Source of the DNA: Nocardioides cavernaquae
Lineage (GTDB): Bacteria > Actinomycetota > Actinomycetes > Propionibacteriales > Nocardioidaceae
Assembly (NCBI RefSeq): GCF_003600895.1
Contig: NZ_QYRP01000002.1
Location: 496,001-560,000 of the forward strand
Direction of reading: 5' to 3'
Length of the DNA: 64,000 nt
Position numbers and translations under genes: made by a program. Positions 49,068 through 57,585 of this stretch are shown piece after piece. The stretch's first letter is position 1; each line of letters opens with the position of its first letter. Under the pieces are notes generated by a model. The model had not been told where the DNA came from. It searched no databases and saw only the letters and a list, made by a program, of their open reading frames with translations.

Positions 49068-49994
49068 CTATCGGGAAATCAGAGCGCGCACAAAGAACGC
49101 GAGGTTTGCTGGCCGCTCTGCAAGCCGGCGAGTGAAGTAGCCGTACCAGTCGGTCCCGAACGGCACGTAGACACGCATCGTGTGGCCGTCCTGGGCCCGC
49201 TTCAGTTGCTCGTCCTGTCGAATTCCGTAGAGCATCTGGAATTCACCGGCGTCTTGGGCGCGACCGCTCGCCTCGAAGAGGAATGCAGCGATGTCGAGCA
49301 GGCGCGTGTCGTGGGAGGCGATCATCGGGTAGGCCCCTCCGTCGACGAGTGAACGCACGCAGCGGACGTACGCCGCGTCGACCGCAGCCCTCTTCTTGTG
49401 CGCCACCGAGGCCGGCTCTGCGTACGCGCCTTTGACGATGCGCACGCGCGACCCCGCATAGGCCAAATCGCGTGCGTCGCCTTCAGTACGGAGGAGCATG
49501 CTCTGGAGAACGCAGCCGACTCGCGGAAATTCGTTGCGCAACTCGGTCACCGTCGACAACGTGTGGTCGACCGTCGTGTGATCTTCCATGTCGAACGTGA
49601 CATCGACACCCAGGCTGGCCGCATGCTCGACGAGCTTGTGGGCTCGGTCAGTCGAGGCACGGGGGCCGTCGGGGCCGAGCGACTGGCCCACGGCTGACAG
49701 CTTGACTGAGATCTCCGCCCCGTCGGCGAGCCGCGTCTCTGCCAGGGCCTCGACAAGGAACCGGTAGGCCTCAACGGTCTCGTCGGCCTGCCTCAGGTCG
49801 GTGATGTCCTCCCCGAGATAGTCGAGAGTTACCTTGAGCCCCTGGCTCGTGAGACGGCGTACTGCGGCAACCGCGCTCGGCGCCGTCTCACCCGCGACGA
49901 ACCTCGCTACGACCTTCTCGTTCAACGCGCTGTCGGTCATCATCGACTGCACCGCAGGTCTCGAGGTTGCGCCCAGGAGGAGCTTTCCGTACAT
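49068..49994 (-). CDS. pruB: Proline dehydrogenase (monofunctional)
   Basis: This 308-residue FAD-dependent TIM-barrel enzyme oxidizes L-proline to P5C. It has VTLDYLGEDITD, ISVKLSAVGQSL, VTFDMEDHTTVD and the C-terminal substrate motif VPFGTDWYGYFTRRLAERPAN, in which the two Arg bind the proline carboxylate. It corresponds to the PruB/PutB type of mycobacteria. The ATG at 49994 is the only good start. The gene lies between the cyclodeaminase-like gene (95-base gap) and pruA. In this cluster it would receive proline from the reductase at 50090. Confidence 0.94.
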   Translation of the reverse strand: MYGKLLLGATSRPAVQSMMTDSALNEKVVARFVAGETAPSAVAAVRRLTSQGLKVTLDYLGEDITDLRQADETVEAYRFLVEALAETRLADGAEISVKLSAVGQSLGPDGPRASTDRAHKLVEHAASLGVDVTFDMEDHTTVDHTLSTVTELRNEFPRVGCVLQSMLLRTEGDARDLAYAGSRVRIVKGAYAEPASVAHKKRAAVDAAYVRCVRSLVDGGAYPMIASHDTRLLDIAAFLFEASGRAQDAGEFQMLYGIRQDEQLKRAQDGHTMRVYVPFGTDWYGYFTRRLAERPANLAFFVRALISR

Positions 49995-50089
49995 CAGTCA
50001 TCCTTCCGTCTAGGACGGGGCCCGTCGCCCTGTCGCTGTCAGCTGATCCGGCATCGCGCACGTGAGACCGAGACGCACGCCACCGGAAC

Positions 50090-51004
50090 TCACAAGTACT
50101 TCGTGGCCAGGAGGCGGACGATCGCCCAGTCCTGCGCCGCGACCCCGACGGACTTGAAGACGGTTCGGTCTCGCAGTTCGAGGGCCTCGTTGAGTGCTCG
50201 TCCGAGCGTGGTCAGATCGCCAAGCTCCAGAGCGCCGGATGCGAGGGCATGGATGATTTCGCCTGACTCCTCGAGGATGGCCTCGATGTCATCAACGACA
50301 ACGGTCGAGTGCCCCAGCAGGTCGTCGGGGAGTTCCCGCATGGTGGGGCGGAAAGCGCCGATCGCATTCACGTGCACACGTGGCTTCAACATCGACGCGT
50401 CAAGGATCGGTGCCGTGGCCGATGTCGAACATGACACGATCTCCGCGTCCCTAACCGCCTCCCCCACCGAGGGCGCGATGCAGATATCCACCTCGGCCAT
50501 CTCGCCCTGGAGAGTGTCGGCCAGAGCCTCGGCACGTGCCTGGTCTCGATTGCTGATCCAGAGTCGCCGGAGCGGTCGAACAACATTGACAGCGCGAACC
50601 TGATCCGCGGCCTGACCGCCCGCTCCGATGATGGCCATGCTGTCCGCCGCAGGGTGCGCGAGGAGATCGGTGGCCACGCCGGACACGGCGCCCGTGCGTA
50701 GCGCAGTGACCGCCGCGGCATCCGCAACGAGGCTGGCGGGGTCACCCAGACCTGCCCAGGTTGCCGTCCCGGCGATGGCCGGCACGCGGTCCGGGTTCAG
50801 GCTCAGCGTCTTGACTATCGCTGTCGCCGATTCGCGGTGGTGAGCGGTCATCACCAGGAACTGGCCGTCGCGGAGCGCGGTACGAACGGGTTGCTCAAAC
50901 TGACCGTCCTCGAGGCCGAGAAACGCCTCGCGTACGGCGCCGATGGCTTCCGCCATGGTTACGCCGGCTCGCACTTCTTCGGCCGTGAGATTCACAGTCT
51001 TCAT
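50090..51004 (-). CDS. Ornithine cyclodeaminase/mu-crystallin-family protein, probable pyrroline-2-carboxylate reductase
   Basis: The protein has 304 residues with the family's substrate region (FLVMTAHHRESATAIVKTLS) and an NAD(P) Rossmann motif IIGAGGQAADQV. True cyclodeaminases act on ornithine, but many homologs reduce delta-1-pyrroline-2-carboxylate or piperideine-2-carboxylate to L-proline or L-pipecolate. Here the gene lies between a hydroxyproline dehydratase-like gene and proline dehydrogenase, which favours the pyrroline-2-carboxylate reductase role. The ATG at 51004 has AAGGA six bases upstream. The 286-base upstream gap may hold a promoter. Confidence 0.85.
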   Translation of the reverse strand: MKTVNLTAEEVRAGVTMAEAIGAVREAFLGLEDGQFEQPVRTALRDGQFLVMTAHHRESATAIVKTLSLNPDRVPAIAGTATWAGLGDPASLVADAAAVTALRTGAVSGVATDLLAHPAADSMAIIGAGGQAADQVRAVNVVRPLRRLWISNRDQARAEALADTLQGEMAEVDICIAPSVGEAVRDAEIVSCSTSATAPILDASMLKPRVHVNAIGAFRPTMRELPDDLLGHSTVVVDDIEAILEESGEIIHALASGALELGDLTTLGRALNEALELRDRTVFKSVGVAAQDWAIVRLLATKYL

Positions 51005-51095
51005 GTCTGTTCCTTCGCTCCTTTGCAAGTCGCGTCCAGGCCCGACGGAAGGCAATACTCCGCGGACCTCGCTCCAGTGCTATGTAGCATTGCAC

Positions 51096-51104
51096 TGTCA
51101 CATG
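51096..51104. promoter_or_regulatory. Possible GntR half-site before the reductase gene
   Basis: TGTCACATG differs by one base from the TGTTACATG half of the palindrome at 58437-58450. It lies about 92 bases upstream of the reductase start. Weak, listed because of the shared neighbourhood. Confidence 0.3.
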
Positions 51105-51238
51105 CCGCACGCAACCCAGCAAGGCCAGGAGGAAGGCCCGACATTCGAGTCGCTCGCCTCGCTCGCGGCGTACAAGCTTCGAAATGCGCGCTTGGCCCCT
51201 GCCTTGACGGACAAAGGCCAAGCGAGAATCCATGTACG

Positions 51239-51259
51239 CAGATCCGCTCAGCGGATCTG
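51239..51259 (-). terminator. Hairpin downstream of the dehydratase gene
   Basis: CAGATCCGCT and AGCGGATCTG form a perfect 10-bp stem with one central base, 32 bases after the stop at 51291. This suggests that the dehydratase and reductase genes are separately transcribed. Confidence 0.7.
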
Positions 51260-51290
51260 ACCAACGTTCTCCGAGCCAGGAGTGCGTGGG

Positions 51291-52301
51291 TCAGTGAGTG
51301 ATCGAGAAGCCACGCGTGAGTGGGTCGCGGTCGTCGACGATCCAGTTGGCGAACCCGATGATGAATGCGTTTCCGCGGATCTCCGGCACCACGGCCTCGA
51401 ACTCACCAACACGCGCCTCGGACAGGACTCGTCCTTCGAAGACGGAGCCGATGATCGACTCATTGACCAGGACGCCGTCGCTAGGCAGCTTGCCCTGGAG
51501 ATACAACTGGGCGGTCCGACCTGCGGTGCCCGAACCAGTCGGCGAGCGATCGAGTTCCCGATCTGCGTAGATGCAGGCGTTGGCTTGGGTCGAATCAGCC
51601 TGCCTCGGCGGACCGTCGATGATGGTGCCGTACAGGCCGCGGATCGCAGGCTCATCCGGGTGAACGACGTCGTACTTTTCGTTCACCGCGTTCTTGATCT
51701 CCATCCCGAAGTCCTTGAGCCTGCTGGCGTCCTCCTCTCGGATCGTCAGATCGAAAGGCGAACCATCGGTGTAGAAGTAGAAGGCGCCGCCGTAGGCGAT
51801 GTCGCCGGTGACCGGCCCGAAGCTTGGGGTCTCAACGGTTACGTCCTGCTTCCAGATGAAGGAGGGCACATTCACGAACCGGACCCCTGCGACGTTGGTG
51901 CCATCCCATTGCACAAAGGCCTCGATGAATCCGCAGGGAGCGTCGATTCCGACACGAGTCTCCGGCGAGGTCCGCTCAACCCACCCGAGCTCGACCGCAG
52001 CCGTCGCAAGCGCGATGATCCCGTGGCCGCAGTGAGGGCTGTAGTCGAGGTTCTGCATGAAGATGATCCCCAGATCGGCCCCCTCGGTCACCGGGTCAGT
52101 GAGGATTCCGCCGTACATGTCGCTATGCCCTCGAGGCTCCAGCATCAGCGCAGTCCGGATGTCGTCCGCGTGGGTTTGGAGCCATGCCGCGCGCTCCAGG
52201 ATCGTGTTTCCCGGGATTCGCGGGCCGCCACCAGTAATGATCCTGAACGGCTCACCACCGGTGTGAACTTCGACGGTGCTGAAATGACGACTTGTCTTCA
52301 C
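51291..52301 (-). CDS. Proline racemase-family enzyme, probable trans-3-hydroxy-L-proline dehydratase
   Basis: The protein has 336 residues and the proline racemase fold. The first catalytic position is Cys91 (SPHCGHGIIAL), but the second is Thr255 (DRSPTGSGTAG), where racemases and hydroxyproline epimerases have Cys. The Cys/Thr pair is that of trans-3-hydroxy-L-proline dehydratase (as in human L3HYPDH), which eliminates water to give delta-1-pyrroline-2-carboxylate. The reductase and proline dehydrogenase genes that follow can take that product to glutamate. A racemase with altered chemistry cannot be excluded. It is followed by a hairpin terminator. Confidence 0.85.
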   Translation of the reverse strand: MKTSRHFSTVEVHTGGEPFRIITGGGPRIPGNTILERAAWLQTHADDIRTALMLEPRGHSDMYGGILTDPVTEGADLGIIFMQNLDYSPHCGHGIIALATAAVELGWVERTSPETRVGIDAPCGFIEAFVQWDGTNVAGVRFVNVPSFIWKQDVTVETPSFGPVTGDIAYGGAFYFYTDGSPFDLTIREEDASRLKDFGMEIKNAVNEKYDVVHPDEPAIRGLYGTIIDGPPRQADSTQANACIYADRELDRSPTGSGTAGRTAQLYLQGKLPSDGVLVNESIIGSVFEGRVLSEARVGEFEAVVPEIRGNAFIIGFANWIVDDRDPLTRGFSITH

Positions 52302-52402
52302 AGTTTCTCCTACGTTGATTCCATTGATGGTGAGAGTTGTGGCCTGGGTGGCGCATCCGCGACATTCGGATCAGTTCCGCGGCGCGGGCCGCAATCGCTG
52401 CG

Positions 52403-54028
52403 TTAGGCGCAGACGTCGAACAGCCCCACTCGACCGGGCGTCGCCTGCGTGACTTCACTCCCCCGGACGACAGCAATTCCGTTCACGAGGACCTCTCGGA
52501 TGCCCGAAGACACGTGGGCGAGGCTGTCGGGTCGTACATCGCTTCCGACTGTCGAGGGATCGAACAGCACGAGATCGGCTGCCAGCCCTTCCTTGATGAC
52601 GCCCCGGTTGGTGAGGCCGAGCTGGTCGGCCGGCGCGGAAGTCATTCGCCGCACCGCGTCCTCAAGAGAGAGCAGCTTCAGATCGCGCACAAATCGCCCG
52701 AGGGTCGTTGTCGCGTATCCCCAGTCCGACAAGGCGAAACCTCGGTGCGCGAGAGGTCCGTCCAGGCTTCCGATTGACCCATCCCCCATGATGATGAAAT
52801 CGGGATCTGCGATGGCATCTCGCAAATCCGTCCAGTCGGCCCACCGTTCGTTCAGCATGACGCGGGCGAAGCGTTCGCCGGCGGCTGAGAGAAGGGCGAT
52901 GGCCGCCTCTGCAACCGGCTTGCCCATGCCCTCAGCGATCCCGGCGAGCGTCTGGCCCACGTATCGCCCGTCGGTGCCGTCGTCGCTGATGTACATGTGC
53001 GCTGCGCCGCCTTGTTCGAACATCGCGACAAAACGCGGCTCGACGCTGGCCGCAATTCGGGAGGCGAATGCGGGGTCTTGGAGCCAGGCCCCGAACTCAG
53101 AACCTGCCTCAGCCTTGAATGCTTGCGGAACAAACGCTGTGATCGGAGAGGGCCCATATTCAAATGGGAAGACGTCGTACCTCGTGCGCACTCCTCGCTG
53201 ATCAGCTGCACGAAGCACGTCGAGCGCCCTTCTCGCGAGGCTCTGGTCGGACTCGGTGGTGCGGCGCAGAAAGTGCGACATCTGGAGTCGCGCGCCTGTC
53301 CGTTCCGCGATGCTCACGCTCTCGGCCGCGGCCTCGACAATGAACTCGCCCCGGCTCCGGCAGTGGGTGGCGTAGAGGAGCCCCCGCGCTCCGACCGGGG
53401 CAGTTACGGCAGCGAGCTCCTCCGTGGTCGCCGCGATCCCCGGCGCGTACTCGAGCCCGGAGGATAGTCCTGCAGCGCCAGCGTCCAGAGCTTCCTCCGC
53501 CATGCCGACCATGACGGAAAGTTCGGACCGTGTGATGTGGCGCGTCTCAAAGCCGGCGACGGAGGAGCGTAGGACGCCGTGAGCCAGCAGGGGGACGACG
53601 TTGACCCCTACGCCACGATCGCGCAGTTTCGAGAGGTACTTCGGGAAGGTCGTGACGTCCCCGATTTCGTCGAGCTCGAGGCCGCCGCCCAGGGGCATCT
53701 CCTTCTGCGTCAGGTTGTTGCCGCCAATGAACGGGGCGACGCCGAACCCGCAATTGCCGGGAACGATTGTCGTGATCCCCTGGGTGACGGCGCTGTGAGC
53801 GCGTCCATCGACCAACAACGGCATGTCGGCGTGCGAATGAATGTCAATGAACCCTGGGGCCAGCACGAGACCCGTGCCGTCAATGACGTTGCGCGCCGAG
53901 AGCGATCCGGCCGCGGAAATGCGGTCGATCTTGTCGCCCACGACAGATACATCCGCAGACCGGGCGGGCGAGCCGGTCCCATCGACCAGGTTGACACTCC
54001 TGAAAACCGTGTCGGCGAGCTCATGCAT
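52403..54028 (-). CDS. N-acyl-D-amino acid deacylase (amidohydrolase)
   Basis: This 541-residue member of the D-aminoacylase branch of the amidohydrolase superfamily has the metal-binding HxH in LAPGFIDIHSHADMP, VPGNCGFG, and GLSSGLEYAPG. It ends with the small beta-sandwich (LAADLVLFDPSTV), which is split between both ends of the chain. It should release D-amino acids from N-acyl forms, with Zn. The ATG at 54028 has AGGAG about ten bases upstream; longer in-frame starts lack conservation. In this cluster it may release a D-amino acid or N-acylproline derivative for the transporter-linked pathway. No D-amino acid oxidase or racemase proper is seen nearby. Confidence 0.85.
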   Translation of the reverse strand: MHELADTVFRSVNLVDGTGSPARSADVSVVGDKIDRISAAGSLSARNVIDGTGLVLAPGFIDIHSHADMPLLVDGRAHSAVTQGITTIVPGNCGFGVAPFIGGNNLTQKEMPLGGGLELDEIGDVTTFPKYLSKLRDRGVGVNVVPLLAHGVLRSSVAGFETRHITRSELSVMVGMAEEALDAGAAGLSSGLEYAPGIAATTEELAAVTAPVGARGLLYATHCRSRGEFIVEAAAESVSIAERTGARLQMSHFLRRTTESDQSLARRALDVLRAADQRGVRTRYDVFPFEYGPSPITAFVPQAFKAEAGSEFGAWLQDPAFASRIAASVEPRFVAMFEQGGAAHMYISDDGTDGRYVGQTLAGIAEGMGKPVAEAAIALLSAAGERFARVMLNERWADWTDLRDAIADPDFIIMGDGSIGSLDGPLAHRGFALSDWGYATTTLGRFVRDLKLLSLEDAVRRMTSAPADQLGLTNRGVIKEGLAADLVLFDPSTVGSDVRPDSLAHVSSGIREVLVNGIAVVRGSEVTQATPGRVGLFDVCA

Positions 54029-54378
54029 GGTGAACGGACTCCTGAGGGGACCTAGGGGAACGCTGATTTCGTGAAGCCCGCGGACTCGGAGGTCGCCGAA
54101 GTTGGCGAACCACCCACCAGAATTCTGAACCCGACCAGTCATGCCCGTCTATCGCGCATGTTTAAAGCATTCAGGTAAGAAAACCTGACAGGTAGTGCCG
54201 CACGGTCCTCAGGTCCCCTGGTCGGCCGGCGAGGACGAGACAGCTTCAGTCGTGCGCACGGCGTACGGCCGCCCACCACTGAGCGCCGTCGTCAACGGGG
54301 CCCGAGGAACGATCCGCAGCCCGGGGGCGACCGAAAGAAATAGGGGGTCCGTCCGCGTCAGCAGCCCAACGCAGGGGC
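54029..54378. other. Intergenic region between GntR gene and deacylase, with inverted repeat
   Basis: These 350 bases have no convincing gene. An AT-rich promoter zone at 54155-54190 contains the inverted repeat TCAGGT-N6-ACCTGA (54171-54188), about 145 bases before the deacylase start. The right half (54200-54378) shows no feature I can name. Confidence 0.5.
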
Positions 54379-55068
54379 TCAGTCCCGGCGCGTCGTTTCC
54401 TGCCCGGTTGCCCAGAGGCCTCGAGCGTGGCTGATGTGCCGATACATCATTTGTTCGGCAGCCTTCGCGTCTCCGGCCTCGAGGAGGTCGACGATGAGGT
54501 GGTGCTCCCGCGCCGACTCGTCGAGCTTGTGTGACTCACTCAGCGATTGAATTCCGTAAAGGCGGGTTCGTGCTCGCAAGCTGGTCGCAAGTTCCACGAG
54601 CCGCGCATTCCCGAAGTACTCCAGAATCGCGGCATGGAACTGCCGGTCAACGGCCAGGAACTCCGTGAGGTCGCCTTCCTTCGCGGCGGAGACGATGTCG
54701 TCGGCCATGAGTCGCAGCCGCGGATATCCCTCGGCAGGGATTTTCCCCGCCACCCGCCCCACGATCGGCGGTTCGATGAGGAGGCGGATCTCGGTTATCT
54801 CATCGAGCTCTTGATCCGTGATCTGCGTGATCCGGAAACCCTTGTTCTTGACCGTCTCCACGAGGCCCTGCCGGGCCAGATCCATCATTGCCTCTCGCAC
54901 CGGCGTCGCGGAAACCCCGAAAGCAGCGCCCAGCATCGGGGCCGAGTAGAGCGTCCCTTCCTTCAAGGCGCCAGAGATGATGGCAGCAGTGAGGGACTCC
55001 GTAACGCTCTCGCGGAGGTTCGGATGACGTCCGAGATGCGCGATCGGAAGGGTCTCATCGGGTTTCAC
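54379..55068 (-). CDS. GntR-family (FCD) transcriptional regulator
   Basis: The protein has 229 residues. The N-terminal winged helix has LTAAIISGALKEG and FGVSATPVREAMMDLARQGLV; the C-terminal FCD helical ligand domain has a metal-site pattern (DRQFHAAIL, HHLIVDLLEAGD, MMYRHISHA). The GTG at 55068 is chosen because AAGGAG lies eight bases upstream; an in-frame ATG at 55098 adds ten residues. Its position between the transporter and the catabolic genes, all on one strand, makes it the likely regulator of the block. A 13-base word shared by its own upstream region and the transporter promoter supports this. Confidence 0.9.
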   Translation of the reverse strand: MKPDETLPIAHLGRHPNLRESVTESLTAAIISGALKEGTLYSAPMLGAAFGVSATPVREAMMDLARQGLVETVKNKGFRITQITDQELDEITEIRLLIEPPIVGRVAGKIPAEGYPRLRLMADDIVSAAKEGDLTEFLAVDRQFHAAILEYFGNARLVELATSLRARTRLYGIQSLSESHKLDESAREHHLIVDLLEAGDAKAAEQMMYRHISHARGLWATGQETTRRD

Positions 55069-55227
55069 TGCAATGACTCCTTGCGCGTGCGAGTGCATAG
55101 GCCGTGCTTGTTGAGCACAGTCGGTGCCGCGATCTTCCTGCGGCATCGACAAGGTCCGAGACATCAAGGAACCGTCCGGCGAGTTCGCTGACTGGTGCCA
55201 AGCTCACACCCCAAGGCCCATGCAGTT

Positions 55228-55248
55228 TGTGCCATGTTACGTGTTCCC
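55228..55248. promoter_or_regulatory. Candidate GntR operator, autoregulatory site
   Basis: TGTGCCATGTTAC (55228-55240) is identical to the sequence at 58430-58442 before the ABC transporter genes. The right half here (GTGTTCCC) is degenerate. It lies about 160 bases before the GntR start, in the gap between the GntR and solute-binding protein genes. Confidence 0.55.
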
Positions 55249-55358
55249 GCGGGAATTGGGGCGACCAGGCACGCGGAGCCTGGCCCGAACCGCCTTGGCC
55301 CGACAAGACAGTGGGGTCGACGAGCGGAGGGGAACCCGCCGACCCCACCCGAGGCCGC

Positions 55359-56234
55359 CTAGCTGGCGGGGACGACGTACTGCTCGGAGCTGACCTTCGC
55401 CAGATCTGCCGAGAGGCCGACGGCCTCCAGCAGCTTGCCGAGGCTCCCGTCCGCCTGCTGCGCCTTGATCCCGTCGCTGATGGCGGTCTTGAGGCTGGCG
55501 TTTCCCTTGGTCAGAGGGAATCCGTCTTCGGCGGGGTTGTTGAGCGATCCGAAGTCCTCGCCGACGTCGCCGGTGGCAGGCACGACGGTGACATCGGAAT
55601 TGCCCTTGAACTGAAGCGCTGCGACGGCGTAGGTCTCGAAGTCCGCGATCAGGCGTCCGGCATCAAAGTCGGCCTTGAGTTCAACCGGACTCGGGTACGA
55701 GATGAGTCGGTCACCGAAGATCTTCTCGAGGTCGGCGTTGGTCATGTAGCCGTCGACCGTGCCGACCTTCCCGTCCATGTCCCTGACCTCTTCGATGGTC
55801 TTCGCACCCGCCTTGGTGGTGATGCCCATGGCCTCGACGTACAGCGACGAACTGAAGTCCACCGCCTTCATCCGGTCTTCGGTCACCGCGATGCTGCCGG
55901 TTGCGATGTCGAGGTTGCCCTGCGCGATCGACGTGATTGCGTCTGCGTAGGTCGCCGGCTGCCAGGAGACCTCAAGGCAGTCGTCGGCGGCGATCTTCTT
56001 GACGATGGAGATGTCGATCCCGTCCGGCTTGCCGTCGTTGTAGCTGCTGAACGGCGGATAGTCGATCACTCCGACCGTGAGCGTTCCAGTCTTGACGGTG
56101 CTGATGTCGGAATGCTTGGGCGTGCAATCGGAACTCACGGTGGTGGAAGCGCCCGAGCCCCCGCAAGCACTGAGGCTCAACATGACGGCAGAGGCGACAC
56201 ACAGGATGCTGGCCTTGCTGATGATGGTGTTCAT
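55359..56234 (-). CDS. Amino acid ABC transporter solute-binding lipoprotein
   Basis: The protein has 291 residues: a signal peptide with lipobox LSAC (lipidated Cys24), then a family-3 periplasmic-binding fold (LTVGVIDYPPFSSYNDGKPDG, VDFSSSLYVEAMGI, and a C-terminal lobe). This family binds polar amino acids. It follows two permease genes and the ATPase on the same strand. Likely cargo in this context is hydroxyproline, proline or an N-acyl/D-amino acid; the binding residues cannot be read from sequence alone. A 290-base gap with the GntR candidate operator separates it from the regulator. Confidence 0.92.
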   Translation of the reverse strand: MNTIISKASILCVASAVMLSLSACGGSGASTTVSSDCTPKHSDISTVKTGTLTVGVIDYPPFSSYNDGKPDGIDISIVKKIAADDCLEVSWQPATYADAITSIAQGNLDIATGSIAVTEDRMKAVDFSSSLYVEAMGITTKAGAKTIEEVRDMDGKVGTVDGYMTNADLEKIFGDRLISYPSPVELKADFDAGRLIADFETYAVAALQFKGNSDVTVVPATGDVGEDFGSLNNPAEDGFPLTKGNASLKTAISDGIKAQQADGSLGKLLEAVGLSADLAKVSSEQYVVPAS

Positions 56235-56285
56235 GATGCCCTTCTGATGGTTGTGTTGGTTCGGTAGGACGGACTCGGTCGACTA

Positions 56286-56942
56286 CTAGGCGTAGGCGCG
56301 ATTCATTCGCTTCTCGAAGTAGACGGTTATCCAGGTGGCGGGCAGAGTGACCGCCGCGTAGACCAATCCGGCGAGGACGAATACCTGCAGGTAGTTGAAG
56401 TCCCGACTGCCCAGATTGTTTGCGGCCTTCATGAGCTCCGGGACGGCGATGGTGTACGCGAGTGAGGTCGCTTGGAATACCTGGATCGACAGGCCCATCA
56501 GTCCCGGCGTTGCAGAGCGGAGGCCTTGAGGCATGACGATCCGCAGGAACGTGTGTCGGTCGGCCAGCCCCAGGGCGTTCGCCGCCTCGATCTGGCCGCG
56601 ATGAACGGATTGGAATCCGGCGCGCATGACCTCACTGGAATAGGCAGCTGTGTTCCAGACCAGCCCGAGTGACGCCGCAGTCATGGCCTCCATCGTGATT
56701 CCGGCCTTGGGCAACCCGTAATAGAACAGGTACAAGACGACCAGGGCGGGTGCGCCACGGCCGATTTCGACAACGGCCAGGCTGATCGCACGCACGGCCA
56801 GGTTCTCCGACGAGACAGCCAGCCCGAGGAGCAGTCCGAGCGGATATCCCAGCGAGATCGAGATGAGCGCGAGGAGCAGACTGACTTGTAGGCCGTCCAG
56901 CATTGTGGGCAGGTAGTCGCCCCACACCGAAAGCCAGCTCAT
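56286..56942 (-). CDS. Amino acid ABC transporter permease 1
   Basis: This 218-residue HisM-type permease has about five membrane helices. The EAA loop that docks with the ATPase reads AANALGLADRHTFLRIVMPQG. Its start overlaps the stop of the second permease gene by four bases, and it precedes the solute-binding protein gene by 51 bases. The two permeases are expected to form the membrane heterodimer of a polar amino acid importer. Confidence 0.92.
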   Translation of the reverse strand: MSWLSVWGDYLPTMLDGLQVSLLLALISISLGYPLGLLLGLAVSSENLAVRAISLAVVEIGRGAPALVVLYLFYYGLPKAGITMEAMTAASLGLVWNTAAYSSEVMRAGFQSVHRGQIEAANALGLADRHTFLRIVMPQGLRSATPGLMGLSIQVFQATSLAYTIAVPELMKAANNLGSRDFNYLQVFVLAGLVYAAVTLPATWITVYFEKRMNRAYA

Positions 56943-57583
56943 GCGTAGACCTCCTTCCGCATTCGGGAGTCGAGTCGCCTCGAGGCGTAGGCCACGGGCA
57001 GGCTGAGGAGGATGTAGAGGGCGCCGACGATGACGTAGGGCAGGATCCCCTCGACTGTCGGGTGCTGGCGTGCATAGGTCTGTGACTGGTAGACCATCTC
57101 GGCCACGATGATCGTTGAGGCGATTGACGAGTCCTTCAGGAGACTCATCAGGTACGTGGCGATGGACGGCGACACGATGCGGAAGGCGAGTGGCGCCCTG
57201 ACGCCAAAGAACACGGCTCGGCTCCTCAGTCCCAGGGCCTGCGCTGCCTCAACCTTGCCGCGTGGAACTGCCTGCAGTCCGCCCCGATAGATCTCGGCGA
57301 GGTAGGCGATGGAGACGACGCCCAGGCCGAGGACGGCTGCCGCGAGGGGGCTGAGCCTGAAGGAGTCGAACTGAACGCCGAACTTCAACATGAAGAGCCA
57401 GACGATGACAGGAATGCCGCGGACGAGATCCACTGAGAGCCGACATACCAGCCAGATCAGGCGGTTCTTTGAGTTCAGGCCGAGTGCAACAGGGACAGCC
57501 CCGACGACACCGATGGCAAAGGCCGAACCGGTGAGCAACAGCGTCAGAGGCAGGCCCCGCAAGACAGCGAAGAATGCGTCCAT
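56939..57583 (-). CDS. Amino acid ABC transporter permease 2
   Basis: This 214-residue paralog of permease 1 is of the same family. The EAA loop is EAAQALGLRSRAVFFGVRAP, with helices throughout. It lies two bases after the ATPase stop and overlaps permease 1. The pair with distinct EAA loops indicates a heterodimeric transporter. The ATG at 57583 fits the family start (DAFFAVLRGLPLTLLLT). Confidence 0.92.
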   Translation of the reverse strand: MDAFFAVLRGLPLTLLLTGSAFAIGVVGAVPVALGLNSKNRLIWLVCRLSVDLVRGIPVIVWLFMLKFGVQFDSFRLSPLAAAVLGLGVVSIAYLAEIYRGGLQAVPRGKVEAAQALGLRSRAVFFGVRAPLAFRIVSPSIATYLMSLLKDSSIASTIIVAEMVYQSQTYARQHPTVEGILPYVIVGALYILLSLPVAYASRRLDSRMRKEVYA

Positions 57584-57585
57584 GA

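Noticed and set aside
51232..51241. ATGTACGCAG near the dehydratase terminator matches half of the TetR operator at 42447
   Set aside because: It is only ten bases, with no inverted partner, and lies inside a terminator region downstream of a gene. Probably chance.
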